Positions 1 through 8,719 of a stretch of 64,000 nt of DNA are shown piece after piece. Position numbers and translations under genes: made by a program. Every line of letters starts with the position of its first letter. The stretch's first letter is position 1. The notes beneath the pieces were generated by a model, which had not been told where the DNA came from, searched no databases, and saw nothing but the letters and a program-made list of their open reading frames with translations. This stretch comes from Verrucomicrobiota bacterium (lineage in GTDB: Bacteria > Verrucomicrobiota > Verrucomicrobiia > Limisphaerales > UBA9464): NCBI GenBank assembly GCA_016871805.1, contig VHCG01000002.1:92690-156689 (forward strand). Reading direction: 5' to 3'.

Positions 1-833
1 GGCTGGGAGACGTCGGGCGCGGCCTGGATCGGAGGTGTGAGCGGCGTGTGGATCTGGGCGGCCACCACCTCTTCCACGGTCGGCGCGTCGAAAGGGACCC
101 GCCCGACCAACGCGTGATACAGGGTTCCGGCGAGGGAATACTCGTCGCTGAGGAAGCTCTCGCCGGTCTGCTGGACCCTTTCCGGGGCGATGTAGAAAGG
201 GGTGCCGAACACCGGCGCGTAGTAGTCCTTGTCGGCATCCGCCTTCCGTGCGAGCCCGAAGTCCACCAGCTTGGGTTCGCCGTCGCTTTTGAACAGGATG
301 TTGCCGGGCTTGATGTCGAGGTGCAGCAGGCCGTGCTTCAGAGCGGTGGCCAAGGCGCTGGAGACCTTGATGCCGATGTCGAGCACCTCGAGTTCCGAGA
401 CCCGCTGCTCGGCCTCGATCTTACTGTCGAGACTGCCGGCGTCGGCCAGTTCCATCACGAGGTACCGGTGGTCGCCTTCCTGGTCGAAGGTGTAGATGTG
501 GATGATGTTGGTGTGGTTGAGCTGGGCGCAGGCCCTGGACTCCGCGGCGAAGGCGTTGACGGCGTCCTCGTCGTTCACCAGCTCCTGCTTCATCAGCTTC
601 ACCGCTACCTCGCGTCCGAGGGTGTTGTCCCACGCCCGGTAGACGGTGCCCATGCCGCCCGAGGCGATCTCCGCGCGCAGCTCGAACTGCCGGAGGATCA
701 TTGGCATCATGAGGGAACCCTGGCACTTGGAGCAGGGGGTCTGCTCCAGCGGGGCAAGGGATCCCGGGATGAACACCTTCGATCCGCAGTGCGGACAGGC
801 GACCATCTTCAGTGCTTTCTGGACCGTCGACAT
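1..833 (-). CDS. Ser/Thr protein kinase with N-terminal zinc ribbon (3' end outside window)
   Basis: Hanks-type cytoplasmic Ser/Thr kinase that phosphorylates protein targets. Reading starts at ATG 833 and is still open at base 1, so about 277 N-terminal residues are present. Residues 13-37 hold two Cys pairs (CPHC and CSKC), a small zinc ribbon. The kinase domain follows from about residue 48: glycine loop ASGGMGTVYRA, VAVK lysine 79, alpha-C Glu near 99, catalytic loop HLDIKPGN (Asp173) and VDFGLAR. The catalytic loop has Leu where RD kinases have Arg, so it is a non-RD kinase. A C-terminal sensor or membrane segment may lie beyond the edge. It is divergent from cobA-hemD. Family assignment is secure; the target is unknown. 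Confidence 0.9.
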   Translation of the reverse strand, partial: MSTVQKALKMVACPHCGSKVFIPGSLAPLEQTPCSKCQGSLMMPMILRQFELRAEIASGGMGTVYRAWDNTLGREVAVKLMKQELVNDEDAVNAFAAESRACAQLNHTNIIHIYTFDQEGDHRYLVMELADAGSLDSKIEAEQRVSELEVLDIGIKVSSALATALKHGLLHLDIKPGNILFKSDGEPKLVDFGLARKADADKDYYAPVFGTPFYIAPERVQQTGESFLSDEYSLAGTLYHALVGRVPFDAPTVEEVVAAQIHTPLTPPIQAAPDVSQ

Positions 834-929
834 CGGGTAAGTGGGGAATGTAGCGGCAGGCACCGGTGGGACAAGCGTCGGCTGCGCCCGATTGTGCTCC
901 GAACCGCCGATCGGTACCGTCGCCGGCCC

Positions 930-2453
930 ATGAAGTCCTCTGGAATGGTCCATCTGGTCGGTGCGGGTCCCGGTGACGGCGGCCTGCTGACGCTGCGGGG
1001 TGCCGAGCTCCTGGCCCAGGCCCAGGTCGTCGTCCACGACGCCCTGGCCCACCCGGGTCTGCTGCGACGTGTGCCTGCCGATGCCGAATGCATCTCGGTC
1101 GCCAAACGCGCCGGCCACCACGCGATGCCCCAGGACGACATCAATCGACTGCTCGTCGCCAAGGCGCGGGAGGGACGCCTCGTGGTCCGGCTGAAGGGAG
1201 GCGATCCCTTCGTCTTTGGCCGGGGCGGCGAGGAGGCCGAGGTGCTCCGACGGGAGGGAATCCCGTTCGAGATCGTCCCAGGCGTGTCCTCGGTGGTCGC
1301 GGCACCCGCCTACGCCGGGATCCCCATCACGCATCGCGACCACTGCTCCAGCTTCCACGTGTTCACCGGACATGAGGATCCGACCCGCCCAGAATCCCGG
1401 ATCGACTGGCCGACCATGGCCCGGCTCGAGGGAACCCGGGTCATCCTCATGGGCATGGAGCGTCTCGATGAGATCACCCGACGGCTCCTGGAACACGGTG
1501 CGACGGCCTCGACGCCCGCCGCGGTGATCCAGTGGGGGACGACGTCCCGCCAACGCACGGTCACGGGCACCCTCGGCGACATCGCGGCGACGGCCTCGAA
1601 GGCCGGTGTCGGCTCGCCCTCCGTGGTGGTCCTCGGCGGCGTGGTGGCCCTACGGAAGGACCTCTCATGGTTCGAGGACCGTCCCCTGATCGGGCGCCGG
1701 GTGGTCGTGACCCGCACCCGGGAGCAGGCCAGCCAGCTCTCCGCCATGCTCCAGGCGCTGGGGGCCGGGGTGACGGAGATCCCGACGATCCGGATCGCCC
1801 CGCCCGACCAGCTGGGTCCGCTGCACGAGAGCATGAGCGCACTCGGCGAGTACAACTGGATCGTCTTCACCAGTCCCAACGGGGTGTCGGCCTTCTTCGG
1901 CTACTTCCTCAAGGCCTTCGATGACATCCGTTCCCTCGGAATGATCCGGTTCGCAGCGGTGGGGCCTGCGACAGCCGCGAAGCTCGCCGAGTACCATCTC
2001 CGCGTCGATGCCATGCCCGAGGAGTTCGTCGCCCGGAAGGTGGCCAAGGCGATCGCGGAGGTGGAGACCGTCGATAACCTCCGCATTCTCTGCCTGCGGG
2101 CCCAGGTCGCAACCCCCGAGCTCGTGCAGGAGCTTGAGGATCTCGGTGCGATCGTCGACGATGTGGCCTGCTACCAGACGCTGCCCGAGACCTCGGACCG
2201 GGAGGGGGCCCTCGCCTCGCTGCAGTCCGAGGGGGCCGACTGGATCACCTTCACCAGCGCCTCCACGGTGGACCACTTCAATGCCCGGGTCCCCCTGAAG
2301 GCCCTCCGGGAGCGGCATCCCGGGATCCGGTTCGCCTCGATCGGTCCGGAGACCGGCAAGGCCTTGAAGGCGCTGGGATTGAAGGCGGACCTTGAGGCGA
2401 AGCCCCACACGATCGAGGGTCTTGTGAACGCGATCGTGCGGTCGGCCGGCTGA
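930..2453 (+). CDS. cobA-hemD: Uroporphyrinogen-III C-methyltransferase / uroporphyrinogen-III synthase fusion
   Basis: Bifunctional tetrapyrrole enzyme of 507 residues. The N-terminal half (about 1-245) is a SAM-dependent uroporphyrinogen-III methyltransferase (SUMT), which makes precorrin-2 for sirohaem and cobalamin. It shows VGAGPGD near the start, the LKGGDPFVFGRGGEE motif and VPGVSSV. The C-terminal half (about 255-507) is uroporphyrinogen-III synthase (HemD), which cyclises hydroxymethylbilane; typical pieces are VVVTRTREQ, WIVFTSPNGV and the closing SIGPETGKAL. The reading frame is open well upstream, but ATG 930 lies just before the first SUMT strand; ATG 945 is an alternative. Both catalytic halves look complete. 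The same fusion is known in other bacterial phyla. Confidence 0.93.
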   Translation: MKSSGMVHLVGAGPGDGGLLTLRGAELLAQAQVVVHDALAHPGLLRRVPADAECISVAKRAGHHAMPQDDINRLLVAKAREGRLVVRLKGGDPFVFGRGGEEAEVLRREGIPFEIVPGVSSVVAAPAYAGIPITHRDHCSSFHVFTGHEDPTRPESRIDWPTMARLEGTRVILMGMERLDEITRRLLEHGATASTPAAVIQWGTTSRQRTVTGTLGDIAATASKAGVGSPSVVVLGGVVALRKDLSWFEDRPLIGRRVVVTRTREQASQLSAMLQALGAGVTEIPTIRIAPPDQLGPLHESMSALGEYNWIVFTSPNGVSAFFGYFLKAFDDIRSLGMIRFAAVGPATAAKLAEYHLRVDAMPEEFVARKVAKAIAEVETVDNLRILCLRAQVATPELVQELEDLGAIVDDVACYQTLPETSDREGALASLQSEGADWITFTSASTVDHFNARVPLKALRERHPGIRFASIGPETGKALKALGLKADLEAKPHTIEGLVNAIVRSAG

Positions 2454-2494
2454 GTGTTCCTACGGCTTTCCCGGTCCATTTCCCCCTCCGAACC

Positions 2495-4090
2495 GTGTCC
2501 CGCCTCGATCCACCCCTGCCGCCTTGTGTGATCCACGAGGACGATCACCTCCTCGTGGTGGACAAGCCTCCGGGCTGGAACACCCATGCGCCGGCACCCC
2601 ATGCGGGGGAGGGGATCTACGACTGGCTGCGGCACCGGGAGCCTCGCTGGGCCCCGCTGGCGATCGTCCATCGGCTCGACAAGGAGACCAGCGGGATCCT
2701 GGTCTTCGGCAAGACGCCCACGGCGAACCGCTCCCTGACCGAACAGTTCGCGCGCCGGCAGGCCCACAAGCGCTATGTCTGTGCCACCGACCGGCCGGTT
2801 TCCCGCGAGGCATTCGTGGTCCGCAACCGTCTTGAGCGGGTGGGCGATCGCTATACCGCGGTGCGGTCGGGCGACCTTGGAGACCTGGCAGAGACGCGAT
2901 TCCGGGTGGTCCGACGCGAGGGGGGCCTGACCTGGCTCGAGGCGGAGCCCGTGACCGGTCGGACCCACCAGATCCGGGTGCATGCCTCCGGCGAGGGGCT
3001 TCCGCTGCTCGGGGATGTGCTGTACGGGGGAACCCCTTCGGCGCGGCTCCACCTGCATGCGGCGCGGCTCCAGCTCCGTCATCCCGAGACGGGGGCGGAG
3101 GTGACCTTCGAGGCGGAGGCCGAATTCCAGTCGCCCGCCTCGCGACAGCTGCGGGAAGGCTTCATCGATCCCGTCGAGACCACGGCCCATCGGGCGGTGC
3201 ATGGGGCCTCGGATGCGTCTCCCGGACGCTACGTCGAGCGACTGGGCGACTGGGCGTTGGTCCTGGCCGAGGATCCGTCGGGGTTCCCGGTGTCCGACCT
3301 CCTCCTTCCCGGGGTGAAGGGCGTGTATGGCAAGCGCTGGACCCGACAGGTGTGCGCTCTGGCGGCGGAGGAGGCCTCGCCCCGGTTGCTGACCGGGGAG
3401 GAGGCTCCGGAGCGGTTCGAGATCGTCGAGAACGGGGTCCGGTTCGAGCTCAGCCTACGGGAGGGCTACTCGTATGGGCTGTTCCTCGACCAGAGGGACA
3501 ACCGTCGTCGTCTGCTTCGGGGGCACGTGGCCGAGGGGTTCGCCGTGCATCGGGAAGGCGACGTGCACCCCGAGGTGCTCAACTGCTTCGCCTACACCTG
3601 CGCCTTCAGCGTCTGCGCCGCCCTCGGCGGGGCCCGGACCACGAGCCTGGACCTGTCCCGGAAGTATCTCGACTGGGGTCGGCGCAACTTCGTGCTCAAC
3701 GGGCTCGATCCGGCGGGACACGACTTCATCTACGGCGACGTGTTCGATTGGCTGAAGCGGTTGGCGAAGAAGCCGCGGAGGTTCTCGTTCGTGGTGCTAG
3801 ATCCACCGACGTTCTCACGGTCCCGCGAGCACGGGGATTTCCGCGCGGAATCCGACTACGCCGAGCTGGTGGGCCTCGCCCTGCCGCTCCTGGCACCGGA
3901 CGGGGTGTTGCTCGCCTCGACCAATGCCGCGCGACTCCGTCCCGAGGACTTCATCGACAATGTCCGGGGCGCCGTCCAACGCTCGGGGCGCCAGGTGGTG
4001 CAGGAACGGTTCCAGCCGCAGCCCCCGGACTTCCCGATGTCCCGCGAGGAGCCCGGATACCTCAAGACCCTCTGGATGCGGGTGTCGTAG
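2495..4090 (+). CDS. RluA-family pseudouridine synthase fused to a class I SAM methyltransferase (RlmK/RlmI-like)
   Basis: A 531-residue protein with two RNA-modification modules, from GTG 2495, 41 bases after cobA-hemD. Residues 1-215 are an RluA-type pseudouridine synthase with HRLDKETSG (catalytic Asp62) and GRTHQIRVH; no S4 domain precedes it. Residues about 230-531 match the large-subunit rRNA methyltransferases of the RlmI/RlmK type: the NCFAYTCAF motif, the SAM-acid region LDLSRKYLDW, and motif IV DPPTFS at 436-440. The simplest inference is that one polypeptide isomerises a uridine and methylates a nearby base in rRNA. Which positions cannot be told from sequence. A stop-free junction and conserved motifs on both sides argue for a real fusion. 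Confidence 0.87.
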   Translation: MSRLDPPLPPCVIHEDDHLLVVDKPPGWNTHAPAPHAGEGIYDWLRHREPRWAPLAIVHRLDKETSGILVFGKTPTANRSLTEQFARRQAHKRYVCATDRPVSREAFVVRNRLERVGDRYTAVRSGDLGDLAETRFRVVRREGGLTWLEAEPVTGRTHQIRVHASGEGLPLLGDVLYGGTPSARLHLHAARLQLRHPETGAEVTFEAEAEFQSPASRQLREGFIDPVETTAHRAVHGASDASPGRYVERLGDWALVLAEDPSGFPVSDLLLPGVKGVYGKRWTRQVCALAAEEASPRLLTGEEAPERFEIVENGVRFELSLREGYSYGLFLDQRDNRRRLLRGHVAEGFAVHREGDVHPEVLNCFAYTCAFSVCAALGGARTTSLDLSRKYLDWGRRNFVLNGLDPAGHDFIYGDVFDWLKRLAKKPRRFSFVVLDPPTFSRSREHGDFRAESDYAELVGLALPLLAPDGVLLASTNAARLRPEDFIDNVRGAVQRSGRQVVQERFQPQPPDFPMSREEPGYLKTLWMRVS

Positions 4091-4155
4091 CGGCACGGGG
4101 GCAGGGCAGGGGCGCACTTTGCACTTTGTGTTCGAGGTGGAAGCTTTGAGAATCC

Positions 4156-5364
4156 ATGGCCTTGAAAAAACCGCCTTTTGACGAGCTGACCGATGTGCTG
4201 TCCGACCTCAAGCGCGGTCGGATGGTAATCGTCGTGGACGACGAGGATCGCGAGAACGAAGGGGACCTTGTGATGGCGGCGGAGAAGGCCACGCCGGCGG
4301 CGATCAATTTCATGGCCCGGTTCGGTCGCGGCCTGATCTGCGTCCCGACGACCGGGGACCGGCTCCGCCAGCTGGGCATCGACGAGATGGTGGCTCGGAA
4401 CCGCGAGTCGTTCCGGACCGACTTCCAGGTGAGTGTGGATGCATCGAGCGGCATCAGCACCGGGATCAGTGCTGCCGACCGGTCACGGACCATCCAGCTC
4501 CTCGTGGATCCGAGGGCCAGCGAGTCCGACTTCGTCCGGCCGGGACACATCTTTCCGCTCCGGGCCAAGGCTGGCGGTGTCCTGCAGCGCAGTGGCCACA
4601 CCGAGGCGGCTGTGGATCTGGTGACCCTCGCCGGATGCCGGCCGGTCGGCGTGATCTGCGAGATCATGAGCGACAACGGGTCGATGGCCCGTCTGCCCGA
4701 GCTCCGACGGTTCGCCAAGCGCCACAAGCTCAGGATCTGCTCGATCGAGCAGCTCATCGGATTCCGTCGGCGCACCGAGAAGCTCGTCGAGTGCCTCGAG
4801 ACGGTCCGGATGCCGACCGACTACGGCGAATTCTCGCTGCACCTGTTCCGGTCCCGCATCGATGACCAGCACCATCTGGCCCTCGTGAAGGGGGAGGTCT
4901 CCGGGAAGAAGCCGGTGCTGGTCCGGGTCCACAGCGAGTGCCTGACCGGCGACGTCTTCGGGTCCCGCCGGTGCGACTGTGGACCCCAGCTGCATGCGGC
5001 GATGGAGCGGATCGACAAGGAGGGATCCGGGGTCATCCTGTACATGCGCCAGGAGGGACGCGGCATCGGCCTGCCGGCCAAGCTCCATGCCTACCGGCTC
5101 CAGGAGCAGGGGCTCGACACCGTGGAGGCCAACCTGAGGCTCGGGTTCCCGATGGACCTCCGCGACTACGGCGTCGGGGCCCAGATGCTGTCCGAGCTCG
5201 GAGTGAACAAGATCCGGCTGCTGACCAACAATCCCAAGAAGGTCGTGGGCCTCCAGGGTCACGGTCTGGAGATCGTGGAGCAGCTCCCCATCCGGATGAG
5301 CCCAAATCCCCACAACGCGCGGTACCTCAAGACCAAGAAGGACCGCATGGGACACCTGCTCTGA
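4156..5364 (+). CDS. ribBA: Bifunctional 3,4-dihydroxy-2-butanone-4-phosphate synthase / GTP cyclohydrolase II
   Basis: Supplies both precursors of riboflavin. Residues 1-205 are RibB (DHBP synthase): DDEDRENEGDL binds ribulose 5-phosphate and metal, and the RSGHTEAAVDL motif follows. Residues 206-402 are RibA (GTP cyclohydrolase II): VHSECLTGDVFGS with the zinc cysteines, then RRCDCG, YMRQEGRGIGL and the LLTNNPKK segment. All key residues are present and the 402-residue length is normal for RibBA. ATG 4156 begins the RibB domain directly. The 65-base leader is too short for an FMN riboswitch. It is last in a plus-strand run from cobA-hemD and convergent with the lipid operon. Confidence 0.96.
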   Translation: MALKKPPFDELTDVLSDLKRGRMVIVVDDEDRENEGDLVMAAEKATPAAINFMARFGRGLICVPTTGDRLRQLGIDEMVARNRESFRTDFQVSVDASSGISTGISAADRSRTIQLLVDPRASESDFVRPGHIFPLRAKAGGVLQRSGHTEAAVDLVTLAGCRPVGVICEIMSDNGSMARLPELRRFAKRHKLRICSIEQLIGFRRRTEKLVECLETVRMPTDYGEFSLHLFRSRIDDQHHLALVKGEVSGKKPVLVRVHSECLTGDVFGSRRCDCGPQLHAAMERIDKEGSGVILYMRQEGRGIGLPAKLHAYRLQEQGLDTVEANLRLGFPMDLRDYGVGAQMLSELGVNKIRLLTNNPKKVVGLQGHGLEIVEQLPIRMSPNPHNARYLKTKKDRMGHLL

Positions 5365-5421
5365 GTCGGGAGTCGGGCCCGTTTCCGGGTCGAGGGTTCC
5401 TCCGTCCTGACTGTCGGACCG

Positions 5422-6579
5422 TCACGACGCGGGCCGCGGGCGGAACAGGTAGTGGCTCACGAGCCACTCGTTGCCGCCGCGGAACCCCCAGAGCTCGGCG
5501 CAGGCGAGGTAGAAGAGACGCCAGTAGACCCACCATTTGGTGACCTCCTCCCGACCGTAGGTCTGGGCAAAGATCCCCCGGATCTCCTCCCGGTGGGAAT
5601 CCATGTTCTGGAGCCAGTGCTCGGCCGTCCGCTGGTAGTGGCGGCCGTTCACGGTCCAGTGTTCCACCAGTTCCACATCCTTCTGGAAGTACAGCAGGAG
5701 GTCGTCGCTCGGCATGATCCCGCCCGTGAAGAAGTACCGGGCCATCCAGTCCGAGGCGTCCCGTGCCACGAACGGATAGGCGTATTCGCGGTGGGTGAAG
5801 ATGTGGACGAAGATGCGTCCCTCCGGCTTCAGCCAGCGGCTGATCCGGCCGAGCAGGACCTCATAGTTCCGCATGTGTTCGAACATCTCGACCGACACCA
5901 CCCGATCGAACCGGCCCACGCAGGGCGTCGACGCGTCCGGGGTCCCGCCCGAGGCCGTGGGTGGCTCGAAGCGGTTCATATCGCAGGTCAGGATCTCGAT
6001 GTTGCCCAGACCGCGTCGCGCGGCCTCGGCGAGGATGAACTCGCGCTGGGTGCGGGAGTTCGACACCCCGGTGAACCGGGAGCGGGGAAACCGCTCGGCC
6101 ATCCAGAGCGTCAGGGATCCCCAGCCACAGCCGAGTTCGAGGACGTCCTGTCCGTCCGCCAGCTGCGCCCGTTCCGCCGTCAGCTTGAGCATGTGCTCCT
6201 CGGCCTCGGCGAGGGTCTCGCCCCCGGTCGGATAGAGGCAGGAGCTGTACTTCAGGCGGGGCCCTAGGCAGAGCTGGTAGAACCGGGTCGGCACCTCGTA
6301 GTGCTGCTCATTGGCCGCGGCGGTCTCGAGGGCGATGGGGGAGGTCCGGATGGTCTCGATCAGCGACTGCAGATGGCGTCGCTGGGCCTCGACACCCCCC
6401 CGGTTCTCCTCGCGGAGACGCTCCCGGAGGAGGCGGCGGATGCCGAACCGCAGGAGCGGATCCGGTAGGAGATCCCGGGTGAGGCAGCGGTCGAGGAAGT
6501 TCGGGGACTCCACCCGGGTGCCCACGCGGGGCTGCGGGACGGAGGGCGTGGGGGAGGGCAGGAAGGTGGCGGTCCTCAT
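5422..6579 (-). CDS. Cyclopropane-fatty-acyl-phospholipid synthase-like SAM methyltransferase (second copy)
   Basis: A 385-residue methyltransferase of the CFA synthase/mycolate cyclopropanase superfamily, expected to act on unsaturated acyl chains of membrane phospholipids. It has an N-terminal extension of about 95 residues, the substrate-side motif HYEVPTRFYQL, the SAM motif LELGCGWGSLTLWMAE, and VSVEMFEHMRNY, where CFA synthases carry the bicarbonate-site Glu and His. It is the last gene of a four-gene operon; ATG 6579 overlaps the stop of the DUF1295 gene by four bases (ATGA), implying translational coupling. It differs strongly from the CFA gene upstream in the same operon, so the two probably have different reactions, for example cyclopropanation against simple methylation. 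Confidence 0.85.
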   Translation of the reverse strand: MRTATFLPSPTPSVPQPRVGTRVESPNFLDRCLTRDLLPDPLLRFGIRRLLRERLREENRGGVEAQRRHLQSLIETIRTSPIALETAAANEQHYEVPTRFYQLCLGPRLKYSSCLYPTGGETLAEAEEHMLKLTAERAQLADGQDVLELGCGWGSLTLWMAERFPRSRFTGVSNSRTQREFILAEAARRGLGNIEILTCDMNRFEPPTASGGTPDASTPCVGRFDRVVSVEMFEHMRNYEVLLGRISRWLKPEGRIFVHIFTHREYAYPFVARDASDWMARYFFTGGIMPSDDLLLYFQKDVELVEHWTVNGRHYQRTAEHWLQNMDSHREEIRGIFAQTYGREEVTKWWVYWRLFYLACAELWGFRGGNEWLVSHYLFRPRPAS

Positions 6580-7406
6580 GGGGTTCGGGGGGACTTTCGG
6601 AACCAGGGAACAAAGGCGCTCGTGGTGCGCTGATATTCGCGATACGCGTCGCCCTTGGACCGGACGGACAGCTCCTCGGTCATCGGGATCCCGGTGACGT
6701 TCACCAGGAAATGCCACATCAGGATCGGACAGATCAGCGACAGGCAGCCCAGCGGGGAATCCCAGGCGAAGACCGCCCAGGCCACCCAGATGAGCCACTC
6801 GAAGAAGTAGTTCGGATGCCGGGACCAGTGCCAGAGCCCGTCCTGGCAAACCCGGTCCCGGTTGGCGGGATTGTTCCGGAAGCGGGACAGCTGCAGATCG
6901 GCGATCGATTCCCCACCCAGCGCCATCAGCCAGAGGATCGCGCCGGTCCATTCGAGCGGCGAGAGGCCGGCCCAGCTGGGTTTCGGAGTCCCGACATTGA
7001 GGCACACCAGCAGGAAGGGCATCGAGAGGATCGCCTGGAGAACTCCCTGGACCTGGAAGAATCCCCACATCCGCAACGGGGTGCGCTCACCCCAGAGTTC
7101 ACGCAGGCGGGCGTAGCGGACGTCCTCGACCGGATGGTGCCTCCAGATCCGGATCGCCAGGTGGATCCCGAGTCGCAGGCTCCAGAGCACGGCCAAGGTG
7201 GTGAGGACCTCGTCACGGATGGGGCCCGACGACACCGCGAGGCGGGGGGCGGTCAGGTAGTAGAGGATCGCCAGGCCCGAGAATCCAGCCGACCAGACCG
7301 CGTCGACGATGCCGTAGTTGTTGAGCCGCCGTGCGGCCAGGAAGGTCACGGTCATCTCGACCGCCACGAACAGCAGCGCCAGCGCGATGATGGCCCCAAG
7401 GGTCAT
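6576..7406 (-). CDS. DUF1295 / steroid 5-alpha-reductase-like membrane enzyme
   Basis: A 276-residue polytopic membrane protein with six or seven hydrophobic segments. The C-terminal third has the hallmark of the DUF1295 and isoprenylcysteine-methyltransferase/steroid-reductase superfamily: GLWHWSRHPNYFFEW followed by an aromatic segment and a terminal AYREYQRTTSAFVP. Family members are NAD(P)H-dependent reductases or methyltransferases of lipid substrates; the precise reaction is not known. Start ATG 7406 overlaps the stop of the upstream CFA gene (ATGA), and its own stop overlaps the next start. Sandwiched between two CFA-type methyltransferases, it plausibly reduces a methylene-fatty-acyl intermediate to a methyl branch, as an inference. 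Confidence 0.85.
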   Translation of the reverse strand: MTLGAIIALALLFVAVEMTVTFLAARRLNNYGIVDAVWSAGFSGLAILYYLTAPRLAVSSGPIRDEVLTTLAVLWSLRLGIHLAIRIWRHHPVEDVRYARLRELWGERTPLRMWGFFQVQGVLQAILSMPFLLVCLNVGTPKPSWAGLSPLEWTGAILWLMALGGESIADLQLSRFRNNPANRDRVCQDGLWHWSRHPNYFFEWLIWVAWAVFAWDSPLGCLSLICPILMWHFLVNVTGIPMTEELSVRSKGDAYREYQRTTSAFVPWFRKSPRTP

Positions 7407-8719
7407 GCGAGGTACTGGGGACAGCTGGCCTGACCCGGACGCGACCACGTGGCCTGGACCACGCTGATGTTGCGCCAGGCAAACGCCGTCTCGCAGTAGG
7501 CGAGGTAGTAGTCCCAGGTCCTGATGAACCGGTCGTCGAATCCCAGCCGACGCACCGCGTCGAGCGACTGGTGGAAGCGGTTCCGCCACAGGTGGAGTGT
7601 CCGGGCGTAGTCGGTTCCCATGTCATGCAGGTTCTCGAGCCACAGGTCCCCGGTTCTCTGGACGACCTGCCCGACCCGGTTCATCGAGAGGAGCAGCGAT
7701 CCGGGGAAGATGTGCTTCTGGATCCAGTCGACCCCGTTCCGAAGCTCCTCGTGGCGGTTGTCCGGGCACGTGATGAACTGGGCGGCAAACCGACCATGGG
7801 GCTTCAGGAGATTCTGGACCTGTCGGAAATACGTCTCGAGGAACTCATCGCCCACCGCCTCCAGCATCTCGATGCTGCAGATCCTGTCGAACCGCCCCTG
7901 CACATGTCGGTAGTCGCGGATCTCGACCCGCGCACGGTCCGCATACCCGCCCCGCTCGAACCGCTGGGTGCAGTGGCGGGCCTGCTCGTCGGAGAGCGTG
8001 ACCGTGGTGACCCGGCAGCCATGGCGGGTGACGGCGTGCTCGGTGAATCCGCCCCAGCCCGACCCGATCTCCAGGACATGGTCACCCGGCCCCAGCCGGA
8101 GCTGCTGGCACAGGCGCTCGTATTTCGCGGACTGGGCCTCGGCCAGCATCTGGTCGGGCGATTCGAACAGGGCCGCCGAGTAGGTCATCGTCGGGTCCAG
8201 CCACAGGGAATAGAAGTCGTTCCCGAGATCGTAGTGGGCCTGGATGTTGGTCCGGGAGCCCCGCAGGGAGTTCTTGTTGATCCGGTGACGGATGCGGTTC
8301 ACGCCCTGCATGAACCCGAGGTGCCAGTCCCGCGCCCGGGATCCGGACATCGACGGGGCCTGGTCCCGGTTGGCGCAGAACCAGCCGATGACCGCTGTGA
8401 GGTCGGGCGTGGTCCAGTCGCCATCCTGATACGCCTCCCCGAAACCGATGTCGCCCTGCAGCACCCCGCGGACGAAGAACCGGTTCCGCCGGATGTGCAG
8501 CTCGGCGTCGGGCCCGGCGACACCGGTCCCGAACCGCACCGTGGACCCGTCCGGGAGCCGCACCGTCATGCGACCGCGGGTCATCGGCTCGAACGAGCGC
8601 AACACCAGACGTTGGCAGAGGCGTTCGGTCCATCGGGGCGCGGCGTCGGTGGATTGGAGTTCGGTGGTCGCGCCGGAAGTGTCGGCGAAGACAAGGGGGT
8701 TGGTGTCGAGGTCGTTCAC
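7403..8719 (-). CDS. Cyclopropane-fatty-acyl-phospholipid synthase family methyltransferase
   Basis: A 438-residue CFA synthase-type enzyme. It opens with an N-terminal lipid-binding region to about residue 120, then AHYDLGNDFYSLWLD and YSAALF, the SAM-binding motif LEIGSGWGGFTEHA, VTLSDEQARH, and CSIEMLEAVGDEF, where the Glu is expected to hold the catalytic bicarbonate. The C-terminal CFA pieces KHIFPGS and the closing aromatic FAWRN are present, so it looks complete. The start is taken as GTG 8719, which overlaps the DUF1365 stop as GTGA. The product should transfer a methylene or methyl group from SAM to a cis-unsaturated phospholipid acyl chain. Confidence 0.9.
   Translation of the reverse strand: MNDLDTNPLVFADTSGATTELQSTDAAPRWTERLCQRLVLRSFEPMTRGRMTVRLPDGSTVRFGTGVAGPDAELHIRRNRFFVRGVLQGDIGFGEAYQDGDWTTPDLTAVIGWFCANRDQAPSMSGSRARDWHLGFMQGVNRIRHRINKNSLRGSRTNIQAHYDLGNDFYSLWLDPTMTYSAALFESPDQMLAEAQSAKYERLCQQLRLGPGDHVLEIGSGWGGFTEHAVTRHGCRVTTVTLSDEQARHCTQRFERGGYADRARVEIRDYRHVQGRFDRICSIEMLEAVGDEFLETYFRQVQNLLKPHGRFAAQFITCPDNRHEELRNGVDWIQKHIFPGSLLLSMNRVGQVVQRTGDLWLENLHDMGTDYARTLHLWRNRFHQSLDAVRRLGFDDRFIRTWDYYLAYCETAFAWRNISVVQATWSRPGQASCPQYLA

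Noticed and set aside
4091..4155. FMN riboswitch upstream of ribBA
   Set aside because: The gap is 65 bases, far too short for the aptamer, and no conserved RFN element sequence is visible.
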